Source: a virus | Length of the DNA stretch: 34,731 nucleotides | IMG/VR virus record: IMGVR_UViG_3300028558_000071 | Span: 1-34,731 of that record | Strand: one strand, 5' to 3' | Shown here: positions 21,856 to 30,933 of the stretch, piece after piece | Layout of the letters: each line of letters starts with the position of its first letter | Numbering within the stretch: the first letter of the stretch is position 1 | The notes under the pieces: model-generated | Seen by the model: only the letters and a program-made list of their open reading frames with translations | Database searches by the model: none | What the model was told of the DNA's origin: nothing | Position numbers and translations under genes: made by a program

Positions 21856-22134
21856 ATGGTCGATCCAGGAACAGCAATGCTTATAGCCACAGCAGTTGCA
21901 ACAGCAGCTAAAGGAGCTGGTGACTACTTAGGAAATCAAAGTGAAAAGAAAGCGGGAAAGCGCAGAGCTAAAGAAACCAAACGAGAAACACACGCTAATA
22001 TGCTTCATGATGCTTTACAAAGAAGTGCAGAACTAGAAGCTCATCGATTAGCTAGTCGACAGAAGATAGGGAAACGTAGAGCCAGCACATCTCAAGAAAC
22101 GGCTGATTTAGTCCGAGGAGCATTGAGCATATGA
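21856..22134 (+). CDS. Small internal-virion-type protein, first of a tandem pair
   Basis: 92 residues starting MVDPGTAMLIATAVATAAKG, an Ala-rich hydrophobic helix that could be a membrane segment, followed by a basic amphipathic helix (GKRRAKETKRETHANMLHDA). The start at 21856 has AGAGGT upstream; a frame from 21790 overlaps the fibre gene and has no site. It shares a core with its neighbour (AKE-x-KR-x-T-x-AN-x-L-x2-AL-x-R). Small proteins of this shape are part of ejection machinery or internal cores; assignment is by position and composition. Confidence 0.5.
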   Translation: MVDPGTAMLIATAVATAAKGAGDYLGNQSEKKAGKRRAKETKRETHANMLHDALQRSAELEAHRLASRQKIGKRRASTSQETADLVRGALSI

Positions 22135-22481
22135 TAAACGCTGCAAAAGCTGCCAAACAAGCAGCAACTGGATATCAAAATGATAGTGGTTCTGGATCAG
22201 GTTACGGCTCGGCTAGTGATTGGTCGCAAATTATCTCAGGAGCGGGTCAAGGTGCTGGTTCGGCTATGCAAGGAGCAACGGCAAATGCCAATAATAAAAT
22301 GGAAGCGAAAGAAGCAAAAAGACGGACGTTGGCTAACCTTCTTAACCAAGCTCTTAAAAGGAATCAGGGTCTTTTCCGTGTGGGACAAGAACACTCTGAT
22401 GAAATGAAAGATTATCAATCACAAGCAATGCAGCAAATGGCTCGCGGATTTGTGGAAGCAATGCAAGGAACAACAGGGTAA
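22131..22481 (+). CDS. Small internal-virion-type protein, second of a tandem pair
   Basis: 116 residues in an ATGA overlap with the first gene. A Gly/Ser-rich beginning (YQNDSGSGSGYGSASDWSQI) and an Ala/Gly hydrophobic region precede AKEAKRRTLANLLNQALKRN, which aligns with AKETKRETHANMLHDALQRS of the gene before: about half of 23 positions match by eye. It then ends in a Gln/Met-rich helix. The pair probably arose by duplication. Role in virion core or ejection is inferred. Confidence 0.5.
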   Translation: MINAAKAAKQAATGYQNDSGSGSGYGSASDWSQIISGAGQGAGSAMQGATANANNKMEAKEAKRRTLANLLNQALKRNQGLFRVGQEHSDEMKDYQSQAMQQMARGFVEAMQGTTG

Positions 22482-22485
22482 TAAC

Positions 22486-23091
22486 ATGAAAAGACAAATG
22501 TTTGGTCACTCAGTAAAGAAACGTGCAACTGGAAGAACTCCAGGAGAACCATACAATAGTGATGGTTATGATCGCGGAGATGAAACTGAAGACGATTATG
22601 GATACGTGAAAAGCAAAGACGTTAATCCGAATGAAAAGGGAATGTCCTACGGAAAATCCAAAGACGCTCCTCCTGGATATGAAGGTCGTGAGCATGTCAA
22701 ATATGAAGATCCAGGTTATTCCTCTCATCACATCCGATTTCCTCAAGACGAGCCTCATATGAAGAGCCACGTCACTCAGGACGAAGAACACGAGATGGAA
22801 GACAACTATCATCACGATGTACCCGATCAAACCCATTACTCCCTTGAAGAAAAAATCAAACGTGCTCGCATGAAAATGGATGCTCCCGATCAGGAAGATC
22901 CAGACGAATTGCGAGGAAATCTTGTGGATAATATTGGTCAGGGAGAAGAGGACACTTCGGGAGAGGAAGAAATGGGCCCGAATGACATGCAATCCAATAT
23001 GTCCAAAGAACACCGTAAGAAAATGATCGCAGCCGTGACTAAGAGAAAAATGAATAAGGCTGCTGGAATGAGAGAACGAAAAAAATACTAA
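22486..23091 (+). CDS. Disordered charged virion-operon protein
   Basis: 201 residues starting MKRQMFGHSVKKRATGRTPG. Almost no hydrophobic segments; clusters of Asp/Glu and His (EEHEMEDNYHHDVPDQTHYS) alternate with Gly/Tyr/Pro/Ser stretches, and the end is basic (HRKKMIAAVTKRKMNKAAG). It looks intrinsically disordered, with a helical C-terminus. The ATG is preceded by CAGGGTAATAAC, a weak site. Function unknown; it may be a DNA- or protein-binding core component, or a chaperone for the tail proteins encoded next. Confidence 0.5.
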   Translation: MKRQMFGHSVKKRATGRTPGEPYNSDGYDRGDETEDDYGYVKSKDVNPNEKGMSYGKSKDAPPGYEGREHVKYEDPGYSSHHIRFPQDEPHMKSHVTQDEEHEMEDNYHHDVPDQTHYSLEEKIKRARMKMDAPDQEDPDELRGNLVDNIGQGEEDTSGEEEMGPNDMQSNMSKEHRKKMIAAVTKRKMNKAAGMRERKKY

Positions 23092-23108
23092 TTTAAAGTT
23101 GGTGGACT

Positions 23109-24401
23109 ATGTTTGTTAATCCTCATCCAGTTCCTAATTCTAGTGTAACAAAATACATGAAGGGAACTCGACGGATAGACGAGATGGCAGGTAATGCTCG
23201 CCAGCTTTGCTATCAGGAAAGATATTCCTACACGGAAGGTTGGGATGACAACACTGTCGGAGAAATCTTCAATTTAGCACTTAACCAACTGTATGACAAA
23301 ATCACACAAGTTGACAGTGTAGCAAATATCGAAGAGTTTACAACTACTGTATTTGCAGGAGTTCAGTCTTATCCGATTCCTCAAGATGTTAAGATGGCGA
23401 TACAGATCATGAACGTTCGTTATCTCTATGGGCCTGAGACTTGGCAATTCGTGACTTTAGAGCAAGGAATGATTCAGGACAGGTATTCATACCCGACGAA
23501 CATTCCTTCAACCTATTGCATCAGGAATGGCTATATCCTTCTTTCGCCCACTCCAAACATTACTCGTGAAAACTCTCTGATCGTCAACTATCAGAAGAGA
23601 ATGAGAAGCTTGGATTACCGAAGGGGGAAAGTCACAAATATCATTAGCTCATGGGGCAGTGTTTCAAATATCACAGTGGTAGGATCTGTTGTAACTGTGA
23701 CTACTCCAACTGCTCATGGATTGTCTACAGGAAATAAAGTCGGTTTAGGAGGCGTATTTACACCAAATGAACTTATTGACTTCACATTCTTCATTACGGT
23801 TACAAGCACTACTACATTCACTTTAAACAATGTAGATGGAACTTATTTTAGCCAGTTCACAGGTATTTGTCTGTGGTATCTATCACCGATTCAATTCCAA
23901 CTCAACTTTACGATTACTTCTCAAAAGGACGTAAATCTCCAAGCTAATGCTAATAGCATTTTGAACCGAATTGACTGGATATGCTTCACAGACCGAAATG
24001 GTTGCAGAATCATAGATGCGATCCCTATCAACAATTACAACATGACGACATTTGTAGTCACTTGTGAACCCGACTATGTAATTCCCTATGGAGATTGGCT
24101 GACATTCCAGGCTGTACTTGCCGACCAGGCTATTGCCTATGTTGTCACTGGAGACTATGCCTCGACACATTCTCAATTAGATAGACAGTCTGAAGACCTG
24201 CTCATTGAATATGTAGTACTAAGACTTTTAAGGCTTCAATCTGCTGCTGAACCGACTTCAACTCAAATTGCAGCTGAGCAGGAAGTTCTTAATAGAATTG
24301 CTATTGCTTACCGACGTTACCGTCCAAGTGTTGTGCCTATCATATGGCAACAAAGGCTTAGAGCCAAGTCCTACAATTACGGCGGACGTGGGCCTTATTA
24401 A
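23109..24401 (+). CDS. Tail adaptor / head-to-tail joining protein with inserted beta domain
   Basis: 430 residues starting MFVNPHPVPNSSVTKYMKGT. Outside an insert, the layout fits P22 gp4/T7 gp11-type adaptors: an N-terminal helical part (EIFNLALNQLYDKI), a strand region with SYPIPQDVKMAIQI and YIRNGYILLSPTP-like text, and a C-terminal helical bundle (QAVLADQAIAYVVTGD). Residues ~172-258 form an extra domain with VTVTTPTAHGLSTGNKVGLG and TFTLNN, also found in the next protein. It would dock on the portal. Confidence 0.65.
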   Translation: MFVNPHPVPNSSVTKYMKGTRRIDEMAGNARQLCYQERYSYTEGWDDNTVGEIFNLALNQLYDKITQVDSVANIEEFTTTVFAGVQSYPIPQDVKMAIQIMNVRYLYGPETWQFVTLEQGMIQDRYSYPTNIPSTYCIRNGYILLSPTPNITRENSLIVNYQKRMRSLDYRRGKVTNIISSWGSVSNITVVGSVVTVTTPTAHGLSTGNKVGLGGVFTPNELIDFTFFITVTSTTTFTLNNVDGTYFSQFTGICLWYLSPIQFQLNFTITSQKDVNLQANANSILNRIDWICFTDRNGCRIIDAIPINNYNMTTFVVTCEPDYVIPYGDWLTFQAVLADQAIAYVVTGDYASTHSQLDRQSEDLLIEYVVLRLLRLQSAAEPTSTQIAAEQEVLNRIAIAYRRYRPSVVPIIWQQRLRAKSYNYGGRGPY

Positions 24402-24417
24402 TCAAGGAAATGGATAA

Positions 24418-27400
24418 ATGGGTAATAATCACATCATTACACGTCAGATTGGAAACCTTCGAGGATTCTCGACTGATTCCCTTTTCCTGCGACCTTCAAA
24501 TTATGCAACAGATGCAATAAACCTTCAAAGGGCTCCTGATGGCACTTTTCAATTGAGACGTGGATATCAATGCCAAATCGGAAAGACTGGAGGAATGGGA
24601 ATTGGTACATTTGATGATCCTGCTATAGATGTAGTCAATACGGTCTGTGTAGGCACTGACGGATTTCTTTACAAAAAGCTAGATAAGCAGATTTATCTAT
24701 ATTATAACGGACAGATCACTGGAAATATTGTCACAGTCACTAATGTCGGCGGACTAGTCAACATTGAAAGCACTGCTCATGGGTTGCAGACTGGAACTCA
24801 ACTATTATTTCATGGGGTAGTTGGAGCACCTCAATTGCTGACTCCCAATCAATCCTATAATCTTAATTTCTTCACGATTACAGTCGTAGATGCGAATAAC
24901 TTTACTCTTGACCCTTCGGTCGCATACTCTTCACTTTCCCCAGCATATTCTTCAGGAGGATATTGGTCGGTTTACTTTGCAGATGCCCGATACTTGACTC
25001 TCACGATATTTGTCGATCCATTCAATATTTATTCCAATACAAATCAAAGCATTAATTGCTCATTCCTTCTCAATAGAGCCGCTCAAATCAATGGTAATCA
25101 AAATTTAGTTAATACGATAAATGTGCAGTTTCCTAGTACTTTGATCCCTGGAAATGTTGTGCAGTTCATGGATATCAATGGGATTGTCCAGCAAAGGAAC
25201 GTGGTTGGAGTAAGTCCTACCTCTATTAGTATTGATGGAGCTCCAGTTTCAGTTCTTAGCGGTTTTTACATCAATCAATATCTTCTTCTTTCATTTGGAA
25301 AGGGATTTGATGTCACATCCCCTTATAGCATCAGCGATTTCATTATGGATGCCACTAGCCCAACAAATGGAGTTGCAGGATTATCAATCGCAGTTAATGG
25401 CGATACAAATGTGCCAGCTGCATTTATTCAGATTTTAGAAGCGACGATTATCCCTTCAGGCACTATCTACACCTTGGATTACTGGTATTGGAAACAAATT
25501 AATTTTACTGTCGCCCCCCCTCTTCCAGGATCAGCAAATATAGTCTATCAGAATTCACAGGCATTCGAGAATGCTTCGATGGCTGCTTATGATGATGTGA
25601 TCTACATTGCCAATGGATGGGACTTTCCTCAAAAGTATGATGGACAGACAGTCTACAGGACTGGATTACCTCAAGGTGGAAGACCTTTCCCGATAACAGA
25701 CAATACGACTTATAAATCACTTCCTTTCGTGGCAATGAATACTTTTCAATATGCTGTTACTTATGAGCAGATCGATGCAAGAGGGCATATCTTAGAAGGA
25801 CAGGTTTCTGCTATTACGAACTATACTGTAAATGCTGCAAATGCAGCAGCGAATGTAACTTTGACAAATCTGAAAGCATCGCCTAAGAATAACTGGAATA
25901 CCAATTTTGCCTTAGCTGTGGGAGGGACTTCAACTGCCTATGGCCCTGATATCAATGGGTTTTATTACGACCTTGTCGATGTAAATTCAGGATTTACTAT
26001 CAAGATAGGTGATTCTGCTTATTATGGAGACATAACCGCAGCAGAGATTACAGGGGCGACCACTCCAAGTCCAGGATTAAAAATTCCAGTTACCGCAGGT
26101 CACTCAGTCCTTCCAGGAGATACAATCTATTTCTTTGATAGTACAAACGTAGAGCGTCAAAGAATTGTAGCTTCCATAGATACAATAGCAAACACAATTA
26201 CCATCGAAGATGAACCTGTCACAGTCAGCGCAGCTAATCCGAATATCTTAGATTATAAGACCAGTCTTGTATTTGGGAATGTGGCTATCATTGATGGAAA
26301 CCAGCCGACAGGCTCAAATCCACCTTCAAATATTATCAAGGTTTTAACTGGACACACGATTCAATTGAATGATGTCGTGGAATTCGTGGATGCACAAAAT
26401 AATCTGCAAAGAAGAAATGTAACCAATGTCAACGGTGACGGAGTGCATATAACTGTAGACCAAACCCCTGTCAGTGTTACCAATCTTTTCCTTATCTCCT
26501 CTACGAATCAACGAAGCAATGCAATCAATCTTCAAAGAACGAATGCCAATCCAGCGACTCTAAGTGATGGTACAACTGCGCCATTTGTTATTTCAAATGC
26601 CATCTCAAATAACCTGAGAATAAATATTTACCGCACGATGCAAGGTCAGACATTCGGAACTAATGGGGAGATTTTCCTTGTTTCCTCAATACCGAATGAT
26701 GGTTCTGGAGCTGCTGTTCAAGTATTTATTGATGGAATTCCCGATGGTGAATTGGGGCCAGAACTAGATGAAGATCCATTTTTAACTCCTGTTCCTTTAC
26801 CTCCCAATCCCCCTCCGATCTCAAAGTATCTCAAAGCTTTTGGAAATCAAATGTTTTATGCAGGGGGAGAAAGAGGAAATCCTGAAAATTCTGACAGAGT
26901 ATTTTTCTCAGGAGTTTCTGGAATCACTCCAAACCCTGAAGTTGTTCCTCAACCTGCAAACCTGTTTAATGTGCCTAACGCAGATGATGACATTACAGGT
27001 ATAGGAGTAGCGGGAAGCACTTTAGTTACTACAAAGAACAATTCTATATGGGCAGCTTCGGGAAACTTTCTTTCGGGTCAGATCGAAGTCATTCAAATTG
27101 CCCCTGGTTCAAATATTGGATGCGTGGCTCATGCGACGATTGCAGCGATCGGCCCTCTCATGTACTTCACACATACTAATGGAGTCTATGCGATTACTGA
27201 AAACCAATTGTTCCCTACAGACTCATTTGGGAATCCTATTCCTATCTCCTTGCCTATCGATCAGCTATTTAGAGAATCGAATTACCTTCCTTGGACAAAA
27301 CTCATTCTAAAACGTGCTGTGGCATGCAATTACACGAAAGAAAATCAATACCTTCTCTTTATTCCTTGTGAAGATACTCAATCTACCATCAGGACGGCTA

Positions 27401-28017
27401 ACACAAATTCAATTCTACTTGCCTATGACCATCAGGAAAAGAACTGGTTCAAATGGGAGAATATGAATGCAGCTGGAGGGATCTTTGTCATAGATGACGA
27501 TCTCTACTTCCAAGAAAGGAGATACTCTGGGGTAGATGGCAATACGGCCAACCTTTACAAGCAACATAGATTCTATCGTCTAGTCGATCATGCCGACCAT
27601 GCAGGGGCAGAGAGAGCATTCTGGACTTCTTCTTGGGAAGATCTTGGTCAACCAGAAGTCAGAAAGAAATTCTGCCGATGCATACTCTTAATGGATCGAC
27701 TTTCAGAGCTGTATCAATTTAATAACCCAATTATGACGTTCTCTACTTATTTAGATCGTATCCCTAATCTTCAAAGTACAATCGCGGTTATCGATCAGGT
27801 TGACAACACGAGAAATGCAGGATGGGGAACATCAGCATGGGGATGGAATTATTGGTCTGGATACCAAGACTCATTTATTAATATTAATTTAAAACAAGGA
27901 ACTGTTGCTAAATCTATCCAAATTGGTTTTGAGATAAAAGGTATTAATATGGATATCAGATTAGCAGGATTCCAATTAGAAGTCATCCCAGAAAATAGAA
28001 AAACGGTTGCCAGATGA
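24418..28017 (+). CDS. Large tail hub/tube protein
   Basis: 1199 residues, the longest in the window. The N-terminus (ITRQIGNLRGFSTDSLFLRP, then DAINLQRAPDGTFQLRRGY) is typical of tail hub proteins of short-tailed phages (P22 gp10/T7 gp12 class). Residues ~97-183 share the HGL-x-TG insert of the adaptor. Three copies of a ~65-residue strand-rich module (~234-297, 553-620, 638-707) carry V-x-F-x-D-x-x-x-x-x-Q-R-x-V followed by a strand ending P-V-S-V. The C-terminal third resembles a beta-propeller (VGTDG, YFTHTNGVYAITENQ). The length is more than twice that of P22 gp10. Confidence 0.6.
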   Translation: MGNNHIITRQIGNLRGFSTDSLFLRPSNYATDAINLQRAPDGTFQLRRGYQCQIGKTGGMGIGTFDDPAIDVVNTVCVGTDGFLYKKLDKQIYLYYNGQITGNIVTVTNVGGLVNIESTAHGLQTGTQLLFHGVVGAPQLLTPNQSYNLNFFTITVVDANNFTLDPSVAYSSLSPAYSSGGYWSVYFADARYLTLTIFVDPFNIYSNTNQSINCSFLLNRAAQINGNQNLVNTINVQFPSTLIPGNVVQFMDINGIVQQRNVVGVSPTSISIDGAPVSVLSGFYINQYLLLSFGKGFDVTSPYSISDFIMDATSPTNGVAGLSIAVNGDTNVPAAFIQILEATIIPSGTIYTLDYWYWKQINFTVAPPLPGSANIVYQNSQAFENASMAAYDDVIYIANGWDFPQKYDGQTVYRTGLPQGGRPFPITDNTTYKSLPFVAMNTFQYAVTYEQIDARGHILEGQVSAITNYTVNAANAAANVTLTNLKASPKNNWNTNFALAVGGTSTAYGPDINGFYYDLVDVNSGFTIKIGDSAYYGDITAAEITGATTPSPGLKIPVTAGHSVLPGDTIYFFDSTNVERQRIVASIDTIANTITIEDEPVTVSAANPNILDYKTSLVFGNVAIIDGNQPTGSNPPSNIIKVLTGHTIQLNDVVEFVDAQNNLQRRNVTNVNGDGVHITVDQTPVSVTNLFLISSTNQRSNAINLQRTNANPATLSDGTTAPFVISNAISNNLRINIYRTMQGQTFGTNGEIFLVSSIPNDGSGAAVQVFIDGIPDGELGPELDEDPFLTPVPLPPNPPPISKYLKAFGNQMFYAGGERGNPENSDRVFFSGVSGITPNPEVVPQPANLFNVPNADDDITGIGVAGSTLVTTKNNSIWAASGNFLSGQIEVIQIAPGSNIGCVAHATIAAIGPLMYFTHTNGVYAITENQLFPTDSFGNPIPISLPIDQLFRESNYLPWTKLILKRAVACNYTKENQYLLFIPCEDTQSTIRTANTNSILLAYDHQEKNWFKWENMNAAGGIFVIDDDLYFQERRYSGVDGNTANLYKQHRFYRLVDHADHAGAERAFWTSSWEDLGQPEVRKKFCRCILLMDRLSELYQFNNPIMTFSTYLDRIPNLQSTIAVIDQVDNTRNAGWGTSAWGWNYWSGYQDSFININLKQGTVAKSIQIGFEIKGINMDIRLAGFQLEVIPENRKTVAR

Positions 28018-28370
28018 TAATTAAGACCCCTCCTAAAATTACAAATAAGAACTCAGTTTTGAAGTATATCGATGTTGATTTATGGAGTTGGCTTAAAGAT
28101 TTATCAACTGGATTATTGAAAATCAACTTTAAAGAGAATTTTCAATCCTTTACGGTAACAAATTTAAGGATACCAGCTGGCATGGAAGTAGCGATCCCGA
28201 ATGGATTTAGAACGTCTTATCCTGGGAGAATTCCTTCTGGAAGAATCATCACACGTCAACAGGGAGATGCGAACATCATTGATGGAACTACGTTATGGAC
28301 TGACACACAAGTCTATCTTAGAAATCCATCGATAAATGATGCAGTCGTCTCGGTTGTATTTTTCATTTAA
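28014..28370 (+). CDS. Small tail-associated beta protein
   Basis: 118 residues starting MIIKTPPKITNKNSVLKYID in an ATGA overlap with the hub gene. A Trp-containing helix (DLWSWLKDLSTGLLKINFKE) is followed by a strand-rich half (FQSFTVTNLRIPAGMEVAIP, TQVYLRNPSINDAVVSVVFF). Position after the hub and size match a plug, needle-base or tail-tip protein, but no family is recognised. Confidence 0.55.
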   Translation: MIIKTPPKITNKNSVLKYIDVDLWSWLKDLSTGLLKINFKENFQSFTVTNLRIPAGMEVAIPNGFRTSYPGRIPSGRIITRQQGDANIIDGTTLWTDTQVYLRNPSINDAVVSVVFFI

Positions 28371-28386
28371 ATAAGGGGTAAAGACC

Positions 28387-29004
28387 ATGTTCGGACATCA
28401 CAAAGCTAAGAGAGAAAAAAGAAGGATGAAGAGGGAGCAGGAATCCTTCACTCAACAAAAAAATGATTGGGAAAACCAAGCTCCTGAAAGGGAAAAACAG
28501 TTTAATGAGCAACGAAAGAAGCAGGTCAGCGAAAAGGCAGCTGAATCGGAAGCTACTCGTAATGCTGGCTGGGAAAAAGGGATAAATAAAACAAGGGATT
28601 TCTTGAAAGAACCTGTTGAAGGTCTTGATCCTCAACATAAGCAAGCTCTTCAATATGAAGCCAACAAAGGAATTAAACGAAGCTATCAAAATGCTAATAG
28701 AAAGCTTCTAGGAGAACAGTCTCAAAATGGAATTCAAGGTCAAGGCGGGGTTGGTTTTGCTCAACAAATGACCCTTCAAGATATGGCTAGACAGAATCAA
28801 GGTCAGATTGCCAGAGATGTAAACAAACTCGATCATGACGTTGCTATCAAAAGACAAGCTCAAATATTCGCAGGAGGAAAAGGAGAAGAAGCTCAATCCC
28901 TCCTAGACACTCAAGCTGCGGAAGATGAATTGAATTTGATGGATGAAAGAAAACGTCAGAGAAGTTTTGAAGATCAATTTAGTAAATTATTTAGCAGGAT
29001 TTAA
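28387..29004 (+). CDS. Charged helical internal/ejection protein
   Basis: 205 residues starting MFGHHKAKREKRRMKREQES. Charged and Gln-rich throughout, essentially all helical, without membrane segments. The order small helical protein, ~640-residue protein, ~820-residue protein is like gp7-gp20-gp16 in P22. Those proteins are packed in the head and ejected ahead of the DNA. Assignment is based on order, size and composition. Confidence 0.55.
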   Translation: MFGHHKAKREKRRMKREQESFTQQKNDWENQAPEREKQFNEQRKKQVSEKAAESEATRNAGWEKGINKTRDFLKEPVEGLDPQHKQALQYEANKGIKRSYQNANRKLLGEQSQNGIQGQGGVGFAQQMTLQDMARQNQGQIARDVNKLDHDVAIKRQAQIFAGGKGEEAQSLLDTQAAEDELNLMDERKRQRSFEDQFSKLFSRI

Positions 29005-29006
29005 TT

Positions 29007-30932
29007 ATGAACTTAAACTCTCCAGGCACGATCGGTAATATAATGACTAGATTGGGAACTGGCATGAAAAATGTCAGGCCAAGAAGAGTCGTTCCAGGTG
29101 CTGAATTTTTAGAACAACTAGAAGGTGCAGACGACGATGTTTCTGGAACAGCTCAACCATTACCTAATTTCGCAAACTTTCAATCTCCTGTTCCAAATCA
29201 ACCTGAATCCGATCTTGGCGGAGAACTTACTCCTCAAAGCTACGATGTGCGTGCTAATAGTGTAACTCCTCCTCCATCTGAAGAAGAAGGCGGATTTATG
29301 GGAAGTCTTAAAAAGATGGGGTCTTATTTAGGGAATTTATTTAAATCAGAACAAGCTCCTCAGTCTACAATGCCAGCTCCTTCTGGTGATTACATGCATG
29401 CCAATTATAAACCTCCTGTCGCTACAGATCAAGTTGACATGCAGGAAGGACTTCCACCAGTTAGTGCAGCAGAGCAAGAACAAGCTCCTCAAGATGAAGG
29501 AATCTGGGCATGGTTAAAGAATGAAGCTACTAAGCCATATGGGATGGAAACTCTCGGGCCTATAGTGGAAGGTGCTAAAGACATATTCTCAAAAGAAAAC
29601 TTCACTCCTAAAATAGCTCCTGAGACATACGATCAGTTCGGAATTAAAAAGCCTCCTGCAATCGTTCAGCAAGAACAGCAACAAAAACAACTTGATGAAC
29701 AGGAAATGAAAGAAGCTGAAATGAATCCTTGGCAGGTTGCAGCTTATGGAGCGACCGATGCCTTTGCTAATCAGCCTGAACTTGTGGCCAAATTCGATGA
29801 ATACACAGGCTTGAATTTCGACGAGCAGCAGAAGGAAATGACAGAGAAGTATGAGAAAATCATAACAGATATTCAGAAAGGCTATACCAATAATGTCGCT
29901 GGATATGATGAGCAGTCGAAAAGAATAAATGAAAGAATAATGAATAATCAAGCTAGCGATGCTGATAAATTCTATATTGGAATGGCTTTATTGATGCCTT
30001 TATTGATCGGGGGAATATTCGGTAAAGAGGCAGCTCTTGGAGCCTTAGGCGGAGGAGCGCAAGGGATTGCTAATGTCTATAAGGGACGAGAAGAAAACAT
30101 TAGAAAAGACGAGGAACTTCTTAGTGATATCAATAAGCAACGTACCTCAAATGATATCAAGATGGGTGAACTAGACCTTGAACGCTTAAAGATCCCTGAG
30201 CAAGTGAAGAAGAACCTTCCTAAAGATGAATATGAAGACATGAAGGGAATGAAGATAGTCACTCTTAAAGATCCTAAAACTGGAGAAGTCGTGGCAACTG
30301 GCCCTGAAATACTTCCTGACTTAGTCTTAGATTTGAAATACGGAAATACTCCTAAGAAAAGGGAAAGAGCTGAGAAGCAAGCCGAAGAGCTTGAGAAAGA
30401 AAAATCAGCTCTTGAAAGAGCGAACCAAGCTACCTCAGATATCGTTAAAGCAGCTATGCAGCTTAAAGATGCAGGAATCATGTCTAAGATTCTGGCTTAT
30501 GCCTTATCTGAAGAGAAGAATGATTCACTTAAAAAATTGGTCAAGTCGATGGCTCCCGATATCATGATCGATGGACGCAAGCAAAATTCAGCTGTCTATA
30601 TCGATAGTAAGATTGAGCAGATGAAAGATGCTTACCGTAGAAACGAACAGATGAAAGCCTTTACAGCTACAGTTGCAGACCATATTAGTAACATGGCTGA
30701 GAATCCTCAATACTCTGGATTAAAACCAACCGACTTGATCGATCAGATGCTTATCATGCGCGATCGAGGTCAACAGTTCTTCGTCGATCGTGTGGCCTCA
30801 CAAGGATTCCACAAGGAGCCTTTAGTCAACAAATTCGGAAAACTAAACAGAGAACTATACAAAGGTCTGAACGCTGGCGAAGAAAAGAAGCAGCTTGAAA
30901 GAGACAAACAATTAATGTACGGAAATCCATAA
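29007..30932 (+). CDS. Ejection-type virion protein with hydrophobic hairpin
   Basis: 641 residues, starting MNLNSPGTIGNIMTRLGTGM two bases after the gene before. The first 270 residues are Pro/Gln/Glu-rich and probably disordered. Residues ~321-350 contain two hydrophobic stretches around a Gly-rich turn (FYIGMALLMPLLIGGIFG, then AALGALGGGAQGIA), a possible membrane-inserting hairpin. A long charged coiled coil follows, then a compact C-terminal helical part (~480-640). The features suit a protein that leaves the capsid and crosses or inserts in the host envelope. There is no recognisable lysozyme motif. Confidence 0.55.
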   Translation: MNLNSPGTIGNIMTRLGTGMKNVRPRRVVPGAEFLEQLEGADDDVSGTAQPLPNFANFQSPVPNQPESDLGGELTPQSYDVRANSVTPPPSEEEGGFMGSLKKMGSYLGNLFKSEQAPQSTMPAPSGDYMHANYKPPVATDQVDMQEGLPPVSAAEQEQAPQDEGIWAWLKNEATKPYGMETLGPIVEGAKDIFSKENFTPKIAPETYDQFGIKKPPAIVQQEQQQKQLDEQEMKEAEMNPWQVAAYGATDAFANQPELVAKFDEYTGLNFDEQQKEMTEKYEKIITDIQKGYTNNVAGYDEQSKRINERIMNNQASDADKFYIGMALLMPLLIGGIFGKEAALGALGGGAQGIANVYKGREENIRKDEELLSDINKQRTSNDIKMGELDLERLKIPEQVKKNLPKDEYEDMKGMKIVTLKDPKTGEVVATGPEILPDLVLDLKYGNTPKKRERAEKQAEELEKEKSALERANQATSDIVKAAMQLKDAGIMSKILAYALSEEKNDSLKKLVKSMAPDIMIDGRKQNSAVYIDSKIEQMKDAYRRNEQMKAFTATVADHISNMAENPQYSGLKPTDLIDQMLIMRDRGQQFFVDRVASQGFHKEPLVNKFGKLNRELYKGLNAGEEKKQLERDKQLMYGNP

Positions 30933-30933
30933 C

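Noticed and set aside
22510-23013. 167-codon hydrophobic frame on the minus strand
   Set aside because: Its Phe/Ile/Val richness is the mirror of the Lys/Glu/Asp/His-rich disordered protein on the plus strand; no ribosome-binding site.
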